DNA of 21,946 bases from Bacteroidales bacterium (GTDB lineage Bacteria; Bacteroidota; Bacteroidia; Bacteroidales; UBA1715), in NCBI GenBank assembly GCA_017618935.1, contig JAFZTG010000056.1, positions 1-21,946 of the forward strand, written 5' to 3'. A program made the translations under genes and the position numbers. The notes under the pieces are model-generated. The model saw nothing but the letters and a program-made list of their open reading frames with translations. It was not told the DNA's origin and ran no database searches. Of this stretch, positions 1 to 7,148 are shown piece by piece. Each line of letters begins with the position of its first letter. The first letter of the stretch is position 1.

Positions 1-1
1 C

Positions 2-463
2 CTCTGTGGGACAGGACAAGAATATGCAGGAATCATTGACCATGGGGCAAAATTGATGTTTGCCTACGGCGAAGCAACTGTACCAAAAGTTACAATCACT
101 ATCAGAAAATCCTACGGTGGTTCGCATATCGTAATGAGTTGCAAACAGTTGCGTGGTGACATGAACTACGCATGGCCGAATGCTGAAATCGCCGTAATGG
201 GTGCGGCCGGTGCTATCGGAATCCTGCAAGGAAAAGCAATGAAAGCCATAGAGGACGATGAAGAACGCAAGAAATTCAAGGAAGAGAAAATCGCCGAATA
301 CGAAGACAAATTCGCAAGTCCGTATCAAGCGGCAGAACGAGGATATATCGACGATGTAATTCTTCCTCACGACACTCGTTTCAGAATCATTCGTGCATTT
401 GAGATGCTCAAGACAAAACGATTGACAAATCCAATGAAAAAACACTCTAACATTCCTCTATAA
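2..463 (+). CDS. Acyl-CoA (propionyl/methylmalonyl-CoA) carboxyltransferase subunit, 5'-truncated
   Basis: The reading frame is open from the left edge of the window, so only the last 153 residues are present. The family transfers a carboxyl group between carboxybiotin and an acyl-CoA, as in the PccB, MmdA and AccD-type carboxyltransferases. Recognisable family blocks are the GTGQEYAGIIDHGAK stretch at the edge, EATVPKVT, the DMNYAWPNAEIAVMG block and the conserved end PMKKHSNIPL. These belong to the C-terminal crotonase-like half that builds the CoA/biotin active site. It lies 2 bp from a small epsilon-like gene and then a biotin carrier gene, so the three are probably one cytoplasmic enzyme. 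Whether it is a propionyl-CoA carboxylase or part of a methylmalonyl-CoA decarboxylase/transcarboxylase cannot be decided: neither a biotin carboxylase nor an OadB-type membrane subunit follows it. Confidence 0.9.
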   Translation, partial: LCGTGQEYAGIIDHGAKLMFAYGEATVPKVTITIRKSYGGSHIVMSCKQLRGDMNYAWPNAEIAVMGAAGAIGILQGKAMKAIEDDEERKKFKEEKIAEYEDKFASPYQAAERGYIDDVILPHDTRFRIIRAFEMLKTKRLTNPMKKHSNIPL

Positions 464-465
464 TT

Positions 466-657
466 ATGGAAAAGAATGTAAAAAACATATCGATTCGGAA
501 CATCAGCGGCAATGCGACAGACGAAGAACTGACTGTTATTATCGCCGCACTGAATCTCTATTATCACGGAGGATACGAAGAAAAGAAACTCACTATCAAA
601 AACGATTCGTCAAACTGGAATTCCAAGATTTTTGGAATGAATCAATTAACGAAATGA
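466..657 (+). CDS. Small acyl-CoA carboxylase epsilon-like protein
   Basis: A 63-residue protein with no membrane segment or signal peptide. It starts 2 bp after the carboxyltransferase stop and ends 1 bp before the biotin carrier start, so it is almost certainly co-translated with both. Its N-terminal half (ISIRNISGNATDEELTVI, residues 9-26) resembles the pattern of actinobacterial AccE/PccE epsilon subunits: a short beta strand, a (R/S)GxxTxEEL turn, then a helix rich in I, A and L. A single Trp (W51) near the C-terminus also fits that family. Epsilon subunits stabilise or stimulate the carboxyltransferase/biotin-carrier complex. The alternative in this operon position would be an OadG/MmdD-type subunit, but those carry an N-terminal transmembrane helix, absent here. 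The assignment rests on pattern resemblance only. Confidence 0.6.
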   Translation: MEKNVKNISIRNISGNATDEELTVIIAALNLYYHGGYEEKKLTIKNDSSNWNSKIFGMNQLTK

Positions 658-658
658 C

Positions 659-1312
659 ATGAAGAAATTTAAATTCAACATAGAGGGAAAGGCATACGAA
701 GTTACCATAAACAAGGCACAAAACGGTGTGGTTGATATGAATGTGAACGACAAAAATTTTGTTGTCGAAATCGAAAAGGAAAAACCTGTCGTGACGCCAC
801 CCGCCCCGGCTCCTCGTCCACAACTAATTGAGCCAAAACCAACGGTAACGCACAAAGTTCCTACTGAAAATCAGCCACTTACCATAATGAAAATTTATGT
901 GGCAACAGGACAAACAGTGAAAAAAGGCGACAAACTTTTCACGATGATTTCTGACGGAAAGGAATGCGACATCACAGCCGACAAAGACGGTCAAGTTGAA
1001 AGAATCAATGTAGTTGTGGGACAAAACATTCCAAGCGAAGGCGCTTCGATTGAATTGAAAAATTGCGGACAGTCAACAACAAGTCAGAATTTCTCAACCG
1101 AAAATGCGACACTTGCCCCTCTTCCGGGGACAATCGTGCAAATCGTGCTACCCGAAGGAAGCCCCGTAAAGGCTGGCGACTTGGTTTTGACAATGGATTC
1201 CATGAAAATGGTGAACAACGTGCTTGCAGAAAAATCAGGCATCATAAAACACATGATTGTACAAGAACGACAAGCCGTTTTGGAAGGCGACCCGTTGTTT
1301 ATTATTGAATAA
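659..1312 (+). CDS. Biotin carboxyl carrier protein with two biotinyl-type domains
   Basis: A 217-residue carrier that ferries carboxyl groups on a biotin arm between half-reactions. Residues 1-40 form a small N-terminal module, followed by a Pro-rich linker (about 43-62). A first biotinyl/lipoyl-like barrel spans about 70-134 and a second about 152-217. The second has the biotinylation hairpin DSMKM with Lys183 as the expected biotin site (the usual motif is E(A/S)MKM). In the first, the equivalent position is Gly100 and the lysine is shifted by one (K101), so it is probably not biotinylated. Homologues are generally single-domain and shorter, which makes this an internal duplication. It follows the epsilon-like gene by 1 bp and is the last recognisable carboxylase gene here. 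Confidence 0.88.
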   Translation: MKKFKFNIEGKAYEVTINKAQNGVVDMNVNDKNFVVEIEKEKPVVTPPAPAPRPQLIEPKPTVTHKVPTENQPLTIMKIYVATGQTVKKGDKLFTMISDGKECDITADKDGQVERINVVVGQNIPSEGASIELKNCGQSTTSQNFSTENATLAPLPGTIVQIVLPEGSPVKAGDLVLTMDSMKMVNNVLAEKSGIIKHMIVQERQAVLEGDPLFIIE

Positions 1313-1336
1313 GTGAACAAGATTTCTAAAAAAAAG

Positions 1337-1344
1337 TATATTTG
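1337..1344 (+). promoter_or_regulatory. Possible -7 element TATATTTG before the FKBP pair
   Basis: The octamer matches the Bacteroidota -7 consensus TAnnTTTG, but lies only 5 bp before the ATG at 1350. If used, the mRNA would be essentially leaderless. No good -33 TTTG is seen at the normal distance, so read-through from the carboxylase genes 37 bp upstream is equally possible. Confidence 0.3.
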
Positions 1345-1349
1345 CATAT

Positions 1350-2156
1350 ATGAGAAAAAGCAAAAAAATACAAAACGTACTGATAGCGACACTTATCGCA
1401 TTAGTCAGTTTATCGGCGTGTTCGCACGACGAGAAAGAAAAACTCATCGTAACTCGCCAAGATTCAACATCGTATAGTCTGGGCGTCACATTCGCAAAAA
1501 AGATTCCTCAAAATTTGAAAGACAACAACATCGAAACGGTCGATTTCGAGTATTTTCTTCAAGGAATCGTGGATTACTTTGACAAAGAAACGTCTGTAAA
1601 ACTGACTGACCAAGAAATTGACAGAATCGTCAATACGATTATTGGCAAACAAGTTCAGGAAAAACAAGAAAAATTCGTAGAACAAAACAAGCCAAACATA
1701 GAAAAAGGCAAGACATTCCTTGAGAAAAACAAAGAAAATAGCAACGTAATCGAGTTGAAAGACGGGCTTCAATATCGTATTCTTGATATGGGATGGGGAA
1801 AAATGTCGCCAATCAAAACCGACAACATTCTCATTTCTTTCAAGGTTTACAACACGAAATACGAATTGATTTACGACAGTCAGAAAAAATCCGAACAGAC
1901 AAAAATCTATTTGGGTTCGGCTATTCCCGCCTTACAAGAAGTTTTGCCAAAAATCAAGACTGGCGGTAGCGTGAGAATTTTCACCTCGCACGAATATGCG
2001 TATGGCTCAACCGTTTACGAGCAAGATTTGGTAAAGCCATACGAAACGTTGATTTTCGATGTCACATTAAATAAAATCATTCTCAGTGCAGAACGTTTGG
2101 CTGAATGGAACAAATTAGTTGAACAAGAACAAAATCAGAATCAAAACAATCAATAA
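1350..2156 (+). CDS. FKBP-type lipoprotein with degenerate isomerase site
   Basis: A 268-residue predicted lipoprotein: hydrophobic signal sequence, then lipobox LSAC with Cys24 as the acylated residue. Residues about 38-130 form the charged helical domain typical of MIP/FkpA-like FKBPs. Residues about 135-243 form an FKBP fold ending in YETLIFDVTLNKI. The ligand-pocket positions are poorly kept compared with the downstream paralogue. The HYNG strand is replaced by SFKV, the FD pair by YD (175-176), and the LIQGW segment holding the pocket Trp by ALQEV (194-198). The AYG of the 80s loop survives (217-219). It probably acts as a chaperone or binding protein in the envelope rather than as an efficient prolyl isomerase. 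The C-terminus is a Gln/Asn-rich tail. The second FKBP follows after 14 bp. Confidence 0.85.
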   Translation: MRKSKKIQNVLIATLIALVSLSACSHDEKEKLIVTRQDSTSYSLGVTFAKKIPQNLKDNNIETVDFEYFLQGIVDYFDKETSVKLTDQEIDRIVNTIIGKQVQEKQEKFVEQNKPNIEKGKTFLEKNKENSNVIELKDGLQYRILDMGWGKMSPIKTDNILISFKVYNTKYELIYDSQKKSEQTKIYLGSAIPALQEVLPKIKTGGSVRIFTSHEYAYGSTVYEQDLVKPYETLIFDVTLNKIILSAERLAEWNKLVEQEQNQNQNNQ

Positions 2157-2170
2157 AAATAAATAACAAA

Positions 2171-2926
2171 ATGAAATTAGGTATTAAAGTATTGGGAATC
2201 GTTGCCCTTACGGCAAGTTTATGTTCCTGTGGAAACAAAGACAATGTGAAACTTGAGACACTTGAAGATAGTGCAAATTTCTGTTTGGGATACCAAACAG
2301 CGGCAATGTGGGCACAACGAGGTATAGATTCTCTCAACAACGACGCATTTATCGCTGGTTTCAAGGCATTCGACATTGACGACGAGAAAATGCCACTTGA
2401 ATTAGATCAAGAACTCTATTCAGACTTGATGCAACGCTATTCGGCAATTTTGGAAGAACGCCAACTGGCAAAAATGAAAGCCGAATTTGCACCAAACATC
2501 GAAGCTGGCGAAAAATTCTTAGCTGAAAACAAGGAAAAAGCTGGCGTAATCACTACGGCAAGCGGTCTTCAATATGAAATCATCAAAGAAGGAACTGGTG
2601 CAAAACCAGCACTTTTCGATACAATTGTTGTTCATTACAATGGTACATTGCTTGACGGAACAGTATTTGACAGTTCAATCGGAAACGAGCCCGTTTCGTT
2701 GCCGTTAATCCCTGGAGGATTGATACAAGGCTGGATAGAAGCATTCCCATTGTTTGCAGAAGGAACAAAAGCAAAATTGTACATTCCTTACGATTTGGCA
2801 TACGGAGAATATGGTTCTCGTGAAATTCAGCCATACTCTACATTGATTTTCGACGTTGAGTTGATTAAGGTGAAAAAGGGTAATCCTGACGCAGCAATGA
2901 TGAAGTACAACCAACCAATGCAATAG
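2171..2926 (+). CDS. FKBP-type peptidyl-prolyl cis-trans isomerase, lipoprotein (MIP/FkpA-like)
   Basis: A 251-residue envelope foldase that catalyses prolyl cis-trans isomerisation. The signal sequence ends in LCSC, with Cys20 the likely lipidated residue. A helical FKBP-N domain (about 28-125) links to the catalytic FKBP domain (about 132-234). The usual pocket residues are visible: Y156 (HYNG), F166-D167 (VFD), L184-I185 and W188 (GGLIQGW), Y211 (AYGEYG) and F227 (LIFDVEL). This copy therefore looks active, unlike its upstream neighbour with the same architecture. The two are tandem paralogues 14 bp apart and probably share a transcript that ends at the hairpin terminator downstream. Confidence 0.92.
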   Translation: MKLGIKVLGIVALTASLCSCGNKDNVKLETLEDSANFCLGYQTAAMWAQRGIDSLNNDAFIAGFKAFDIDDEKMPLELDQELYSDLMQRYSAILEERQLAKMKAEFAPNIEAGEKFLAENKEKAGVITTASGLQYEIIKEGTGAKPALFDTIVVHYNGTLLDGTVFDSSIGNEPVSLPLIPGGLIQGWIEAFPLFAEGTKAKLYIPYDLAYGEYGSREIQPYSTLIFDVELIKVKKGNPDAAMMKYNQPMQ

Positions 2927-2946
2927 TATTTTTTATCAATACACTC

Positions 2947-2981
2947 AAAAGTTCGTCTGTTCTCACATTCGAACTTTTTTT
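2947..2981 (+). terminator. Rho-independent terminator after the FKBP pair
   Basis: A 9-bp perfect stem, AAAAGTTCG (2947-2955) with CGAACTTTT (2970-2978), encloses a 14-nt loop and runs into seven T residues. It sits 20 bp after the FKBP stop and just before the nucleotide-sugar operon, separating the two units. Confidence 0.75.
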
Positions 2982-2986
2982 ATAAA

Positions 2987-3931
2987 ATGATCTCTATGAA
3001 ACGAGTATTAGTTACAGGCGGTGCAGGATTTATTGGTTCACATTTATGTGAGCGATTGCTGAATGACGGCAACGACGTTATTTGCTTGGACAACTATTTT
3101 ACAGGTAGCAAAAAAAATATTGTTCACTTGTTGAACAATCCCTATTTTGAATTAGTCCGCCACGACGTAACAACGCCATATTATGCCGAAGTTGACCAGA
3201 TTTTCAACTTGGCTTGTCCCGCCTCTCCTATTCATTATCAATACAATCCCATTAAGACCATAAAAACGTCGGTGATGGGTGCAATCAATATGTTGGGATT
3301 GGCGAAACGTATTCACGCCACAGTGTTGCAAGCATCGACAAGCGAAGTCTATGGCGACCCGCAAGTTCACCCGCAAACGGAATCGTATTGGGGACACGTG
3401 AATCCTATCGGCATCCGTTCGTGCTACGATGAGGGAAAACGCTGTGCAGAAACATTGTTTATGGATTATCATCACCAAAATAATGTAAACATCAAAATCA
3501 TCAGAATCTTTAATACGTATGGGCCACGAATGCACCCGAACGATGGTCGTGTCGTGTCGAATTTCATTGTACAGGCATTGCAAGACAAACCAATAACGAT
3601 TTATGGCGACGGCTCGCAAACTCGTAGTTTCCAATACGTTGACGATTTGATTGAAGGAATGGTGCGAATGATGAACACCGACGAATCGTTTGTCGGCCCA
3701 GTGAACATTGGTAATCCTGGCGAATTCACCATTTTGGAATTGGCTCAAAAAGTGATTGCCTTGACACATTCCAAATCGGAAATCATTTTTATGCCTTTGC
3801 CACAAGACGATCCTTTGCAACGCAAGCCCAACATTGAGTTGGCAAAAGAAAAACTCAACGGCTGGGAGCCAAAGATAAACCTTGAACAAGGCCTTATAAA
3901 AACAATTGATTACTTTAAAACTATTCTCTAA
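2987..3931 (+). CDS. UDP-glucuronate decarboxylase (UDP-xylose synthase), SDR family
   Basis: A 314-residue extended short-chain dehydrogenase that converts UDP-glucuronate to UDP-xylose using tightly bound NAD+. The Rossmann motif GGAGFIG (11-17) is followed by UXS-specific blocks: [22 protein letters not shown] (117-125, including E120), the YxxxK dyad in SCYDEGKR (Y147, K151), and [10 protein letters not shown]. The length matches bacterial and soluble UXS enzymes. ATG 2996 would give MKRVLVTGG, the usual start of the family, so the real start may be 9 bp downstream. Its stop overlaps the rmlA start by one base. It occupies the place where rmlB often stands, but its sequence is UXS, not dTDP-glucose dehydratase. 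Confidence 0.9.
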   Translation: MISMKRVLVTGGAGFIGSHLCERLLNDGNDVICLDNYFTGSKKNIVHLLNNPYFELVRHDVTTPYYAEVDQIFNLACPASPIHYQYNPIKTIKTSVMGAINMLGLAKRIHATVLQASTSEVYGDPQVHPQTESYWGHVNPIGIRSCYDEGKRCAETLFMDYHHQNNVNIKIIRIFNTYGPRMHPNDGRVVSNFIVQALQDKPITIYGDGSQTRSFQYVDDLIEGMVRMMNTDESFVGPVNIGNPGEFTILELAQKVIALTHSKSEIIFMPLPQDDPLQRKPNIELAKEKLNGWEPKINLEQGLIKTIDYFKTIL

Positions 3932-4809
3932 TGAAAGGAATAATTCTTGCCGGCGGTTCCGGAACACGTTTGTATCCCATCACAAAAAGTATCTCGAAAC
4001 AATTGGTTCCGATTTACAACAAACCGATGATTTACTATCCATTGTCGGTTTTGATGCTTGCAAATATCCGTGATATTCTCATTATTACGACTCCCGAAGA
4101 CCAGTCAATGTTCAAACGTCTCTTGGGTGACGGAAAGCAATGGGGCATCAATTTGCAATATGCCATACAACCCTCTCCCGACGGACTTGCACAAGCATTC
4201 CTCATTGGTGAGGATTTTATCGGAAACGACTCGTGTTGCCTGATTCTTGGCGATAACATTTTCTTCGGTCACGATTTCGGAAAAACCTTGAGCCAAGTTT
4301 CTACCATACAAAAAGGCGCAACGGTGTTCGGTTACTACGTGAACGACCCAGAACGCTACGGTGTGGTTGAATTTGACGAAAACCGCAAAGTGCTCTCTCT
4401 TGAAGAAAAACCTAAAAATCCAAAATCAAATTATGCCGTAACAGGACTTTATTTCTACGACAATACCGTCGTTGCCAAAGCAAAAAGTCTGAAACCGTCG
4501 GCTCGTGGAGAATTGGAAATCACCGACTTAAATAAATTGTATCTTGCAGAACAAACATTGGATGTAAAACTCCTTGGTCGTGGAATCGCATGGCTGGACA
4601 CAGGGACACACGACAGTCTGCTGGAAGCGTCGAACTACGTTTCTGCCATAGAAAACCGTCAGGGACTTATGGTTGCCTGCATTGAGGAAATCGCATTTTC
4701 AAAGAATTATATATCAAAAGAACAACTGCTTGAATTGGCAGAACCATTGAAAAAGAACGAATACGGACAATATCTTATAAAAATTGCCAATCATAAAATT
4801 TTAGACTAA
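3931..4809 (+). CDS. rmlA: Glucose-1-phosphate thymidylyltransferase
   Basis: A 292-residue cytoplasmic enzyme that makes dTDP-glucose from dTTP and glucose 1-phosphate, the first step of dTDP-L-rhamnose synthesis. The nucleotidyltransferase signature GGSGTRLYP (8-16) is at the N-terminus, followed by the conserved [17 protein letters not shown] block, LGDNIFFG, the [20 protein letters not shown] block and [15 protein letters not shown]. Length and motif order are those of full-length RmlA/RfbA. The start ATG shares one base with the UXS stop, and the stop shares one base with the rmlC start, implying translational coupling. Confidence 0.97.
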   Translation: MKGIILAGGSGTRLYPITKSISKQLVPIYNKPMIYYPLSVLMLANIRDILIITTPEDQSMFKRLLGDGKQWGINLQYAIQPSPDGLAQAFLIGEDFIGNDSCCLILGDNIFFGHDFGKTLSQVSTIQKGATVFGYYVNDPERYGVVEFDENRKVLSLEEKPKNPKSNYAVTGLYFYDNTVVAKAKSLKPSARGELEITDLNKLYLAEQTLDVKLLGRGIAWLDTGTHDSLLEASNYVSAIENRQGLMVACIEEIAFSKNYISKEQLLELAEPLKKNEYGQYLIKIANHKILD

Positions 4810-5363
4810 TGGAAGCAATAAAAACAGACATTGAAGGCGTTTATATTATTGAGCCAAAAGTATTTAAGGATCAACGTGGCTACTTTTTCGAGAGCTACAA
4901 TAAATTATCGTTGGAATCATTAGGGATTGATTATACGTTTGTTCAAGATAATCAATCGAAATCTTCGTACGGCGTGATTCGTGGCTTGCATTTTCAAAAA
5001 CCGCCTCACGCTCAAACGAAATTATTGCGTGTTGTCGAGGGAAAAATCATCGACGTTGCCGTTGATATTCGCAAAGGTTCTCCTACTTACGGGAAACATG
5101 TTGCCGTGGAATTGAGCGCAGAAAATTTCAAGCAATTGTTAATTCCTGCTGGCTTTGCCCACGGTTTCTCCGTTTTGAGCGAAACCGCAATCGTACAATA
5201 CAAATGTACCGACTATTACCACCCAGAAACAGAAGGTGGCATTATGTTCAACGACTCCGACATTGACATTGATTGGGGTATTCCTCTTGACGAAGCGGTC
5301 GTTTCGGATAAAGACTTGAAACATCCTTCATTTGCTGAATTTGACTCACCTTTTTCAATCTAA
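4809..5363 (+). CDS. rmlC: dTDP-4-dehydrorhamnose 3,5-epimerase
   Basis: A 184-residue cupin enzyme that epimerises C3 and C5 of dTDP-4-keto-6-deoxyglucose in dTDP-rhamnose synthesis. Visible motifs are DQRGYFFESYN near the N-terminus, GVIRGLHFQ with the catalytic His61, DVAVDIRKGSPTYGKHVAVEL, PAGFAHGF, and Tyr131 in the VQYKCTDYY block (the second catalytic residue of the family). Full length. The start overlaps the rmlA stop by one base, and rmlD starts 2 bp after its stop. Confidence 0.96.
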   Translation: MEAIKTDIEGVYIIEPKVFKDQRGYFFESYNKLSLESLGIDYTFVQDNQSKSSYGVIRGLHFQKPPHAQTKLLRVVEGKIIDVAVDIRKGSPTYGKHVAVELSAENFKQLLIPAGFAHGFSVLSETAIVQYKCTDYYHPETEGGIMFNDSDIDIDWGIPLDEAVVSDKDLKHPSFAEFDSPFSI

Positions 5364-5365
5364 CT

Positions 5366-6238
5366 ATGACACAAATTCTTGTTACAGGAAGCAACGGACA
5401 ATTAGGAAACGAAATGCGTGAACTGGCAAAAAATTCACCGTTTCAGTTCACATTCACCGACGTTGCCGAATTAGACATAACAAACATTCAAGCGATAGAC
5501 GAACTTTTTCAACAGAACAAATTCTCCTTCGTGATAAATTGTGCGGCATACACCAATGTGAACAAAGCAGAGGAAGAAGAAGACATTGCATTGAAAATCA
5601 ACGCAAAAGCGCCTGAAAATCTGGCAAAAATAAGTGCAAAATATCATTGCAAATTCATTCACGTTTCCACCGACTACGTGTTCGACGGAACCAATTGCCA
5701 ACCTTACGAAGAATCTCAACCCGTTTGCCCGCAATCGGCATACGGACGCACAAAATTGGAAGGTGAAAAACTTGCCATGGCAGCAAATCCAGAGACAATC
5801 ATTATTAGAACAGCGTGGCTCTACTCTACCTTTGGCAACAACTTTGTAAAAACAATGATAAAATTGGGAACCGAACGCGACGAACTTTCTGTCGTATTCG
5901 ACCAGATTGGCTCGCCTACCTATGCAGGCGACTTGGCGAAGGCAATTTACACTATCATTGAAAAAGTTGAATCAAACGAAAAACAATTCGTTGCAGGAAT
6001 CTATCATTTTTCAAACGAAGGTGTTTGCAGTTGGTACGATTTCACCAAAGAAATTCACGCATTGGCAGGAATACAATGTTCGGTGAAACCAATCGAGACA
6101 AAGGATTTCCCAAGTCCGGCAAAACGACCATTTTACAGCGTGCTGAACAAGAAAAAAATAAAAGAAACCTACGGAGTTGTTGTTCCTTACTGGAAAGATA
6201 GTTTGGCGTACTGCATACAAAAATTACAAGCAAAATGA
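5366..6238 (+). CDS. rmlD: dTDP-4-dehydrorhamnose reductase
   Basis: A 290-residue SDR-type reductase that completes dTDP-L-rhamnose using NAD(P)H. It has the GSNGQLG nucleotide motif (8-14), the INCAAYTNVNKAE block, HVSTDYVFDG (99-108), and the catalytic YxxxK at Y126/K130 (SAYGRTKLEGE). TAWLYS and the QIGSPTYAGDLA block, typical of RmlD, follow. It completes the A-C-D part of the rhamnose pathway. The missing rmlB step (dTDP-glucose 4,6-dehydratase) is not encoded in this window. The stop overlaps the next ATG by four bases (ATGA). Confidence 0.96.
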   Translation: MTQILVTGSNGQLGNEMRELAKNSPFQFTFTDVAELDITNIQAIDELFQQNKFSFVINCAAYTNVNKAEEEEDIALKINAKAPENLAKISAKYHCKFIHVSTDYVFDGTNCQPYEESQPVCPQSAYGRTKLEGEKLAMAANPETIIIRTAWLYSTFGNNFVKTMIKLGTERDELSVVFDQIGSPTYAGDLAKAIYTIIEKVESNEKQFVAGIYHFSNEGVCSWYDFTKEIHALAGIQCSVKPIETKDFPSPAKRPFYSVLNKKKIKETYGVVVPYWKDSLAYCIQKLQAK

Positions 6239-6591
6239 GACTTATCATTTTCATATTCGGCACACTACTGCTATTCTCCTGTTCCAAGGAAATCTCCGAT
6301 GGACCATACATCTATTTTTCCAACGAAGCATCCATACCCGATACAATCTCGCAATCCGATGTCATTACTTTCGAGATAACTGCCATAGGCCAAAGCAACA
6401 AAGTAACTCGGGCACAAGTTTTCGTAAACACGACGGAATACTTTGACACGACATTTGCGGCAACCGATTCCATTACATTCAATTGGATAAGCGACTTTTC
6501 GGGGAAACTTCGTACGCAAAATGTTATGATTCAAGCCATTGACGAGAGCGAGATGATTGGAACCCAAACGAAAAAAATCTACATAGAGTGA
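6235..6591 (+). CDS. Small lipoprotein of unknown function
   Basis: A 118-residue protein not assigned to a named family. The N-terminus MRLIIFIFGTLLLFSC is a short lipoprotein signal with Cys16 as the lipid site. The mature part (about 100 residues) alternates hydrophobic and polar residues with frequent T, F and I, and has the look of one Ig-like or cadherin-like beta sandwich (ITFEITAIGQSNKVTRAQVF, then ITFNWISDFSG, then VMIQAIDESEMIG). That fold is an inference. The gene overlaps rmlD by 4 bp (ATGA) and the following FKBP gene by 4 bp (GTGA), so it is translated as part of this block. It may be a partner of the GldI-like FKBP. Confidence 0.75.
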   Translation: MRLIIFIFGTLLLFSCSKEISDGPYIYFSNEASIPDTISQSDVITFEITAIGQSNKVTRAQVFVNTTEYFDTTFAATDSITFNWISDFSGKLRTQNVMIQAIDESEMIGTQTKKIYIE

Positions 6592-7130
6592 AATTCCGTT
6601 TTCAAATATTTTGCCTCTTGTTCATTCTTTTAGGCTTTTCTGCGTGCAACGACAAGCCCAAGCGACCTATCACCGCCGAAGATATACGAAGATATGAGGA
6701 ACGAAATATTGAAATCAATAGAGAAATTGTAAAACGCAAACAAGACACGATACAACAATATATCAAAGATAACAACCTATCTATGAAAACAAGCGGTTCA
6801 GGTCTTTGGTACGACATTGTTCCAAGTGGCGACACCACTCCTATTCGCACGGGTGATATTGTTCGCATTGCCTACAACGTGTCGCTACTCAACGGAAAAT
6901 ATTGTTACTCCTCGGATTCCAGCGGTTTGAAAGATTTTAAGGTTGGTCAAGGCGGTGTGGAATCTGGTCTTGAAGAAGCAATTCTTTTGATGCACAAAGG
7001 CGATACGGCAAATTTGCTCATTCCCCCACACTTGGCTCACGGACTTTTAGGCGACCAAAACAAGATTCCCTCGCTTGCTATTCTACATTATACCGTTGTC
7101 GTAAAAGAGCATTTCTCAAATCAGAAATAA
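6588..7130 (+). CDS. GldI-like FKBP-type peptidyl-prolyl isomerase lipoprotein
   Basis: A 180-residue envelope protein. It starts with GTG at 6588 inside the previous gene's stop (GTGA). This start puts the signal sequence (MKFRFQIFCLLFILLGFSAC, Cys20 lipidated) at the N-terminus. A charged helical segment (about 28-65) precedes a compact FKBP domain (about 70-174). The FKBP parts visible are SGLWYDIV, a GDIVRIAYNVSLLNG strand pair, the GGVESGLEEAI helix, the IPPHLAHG loop and the final AILHYTVVV strand. The pocket is only partly conserved: G-L-E-E replaces the usual W and there is no clear FD pair. The architecture resembles GldI of gliding Bacteroidota, but similar proteins occur in non-gliding Bacteroidales. 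It ends 18 bp from the convergent YggS gene. Confidence 0.8.
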   Translation: MKFRFQIFCLLFILLGFSACNDKPKRPITAEDIRRYEERNIEINREIVKRKQDTIQQYIKDNNLSMKTSGSGLWYDIVPSGDTTPIRTGDIVRIAYNVSLLNGKYCYSSDSSGLKDFKVGQGGVESGLEEAILLMHKGDTANLLIPPHLAHGLLGDQNKIPSLAILHYTVVVKEHFSNQK

Positions 7131-7148
7131 ATCTCAAAAACAACAAAA

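Noticed and set aside
466..657. OadG/MmdD-type membrane subunit
   Set aside because: No hydrophobic N-terminal helix is present; the sequence is soluble and matches an epsilon-like pattern better.
2987..3931. Annotation as RmlB (dTDP-glucose 4,6-dehydratase)
   Set aside because: Operon position suggested it, but the [20 protein letters not shown] and SCYDEGKR blocks are those of UDP-glucuronate decarboxylase.
3152..3967. A 271-residue open frame on the minus strand
   Set aside because: It lies entirely opposite the UDP-glucuronate decarboxylase gene and the start of rmlA, has no recognisable motifs and is a shadow of those genes.
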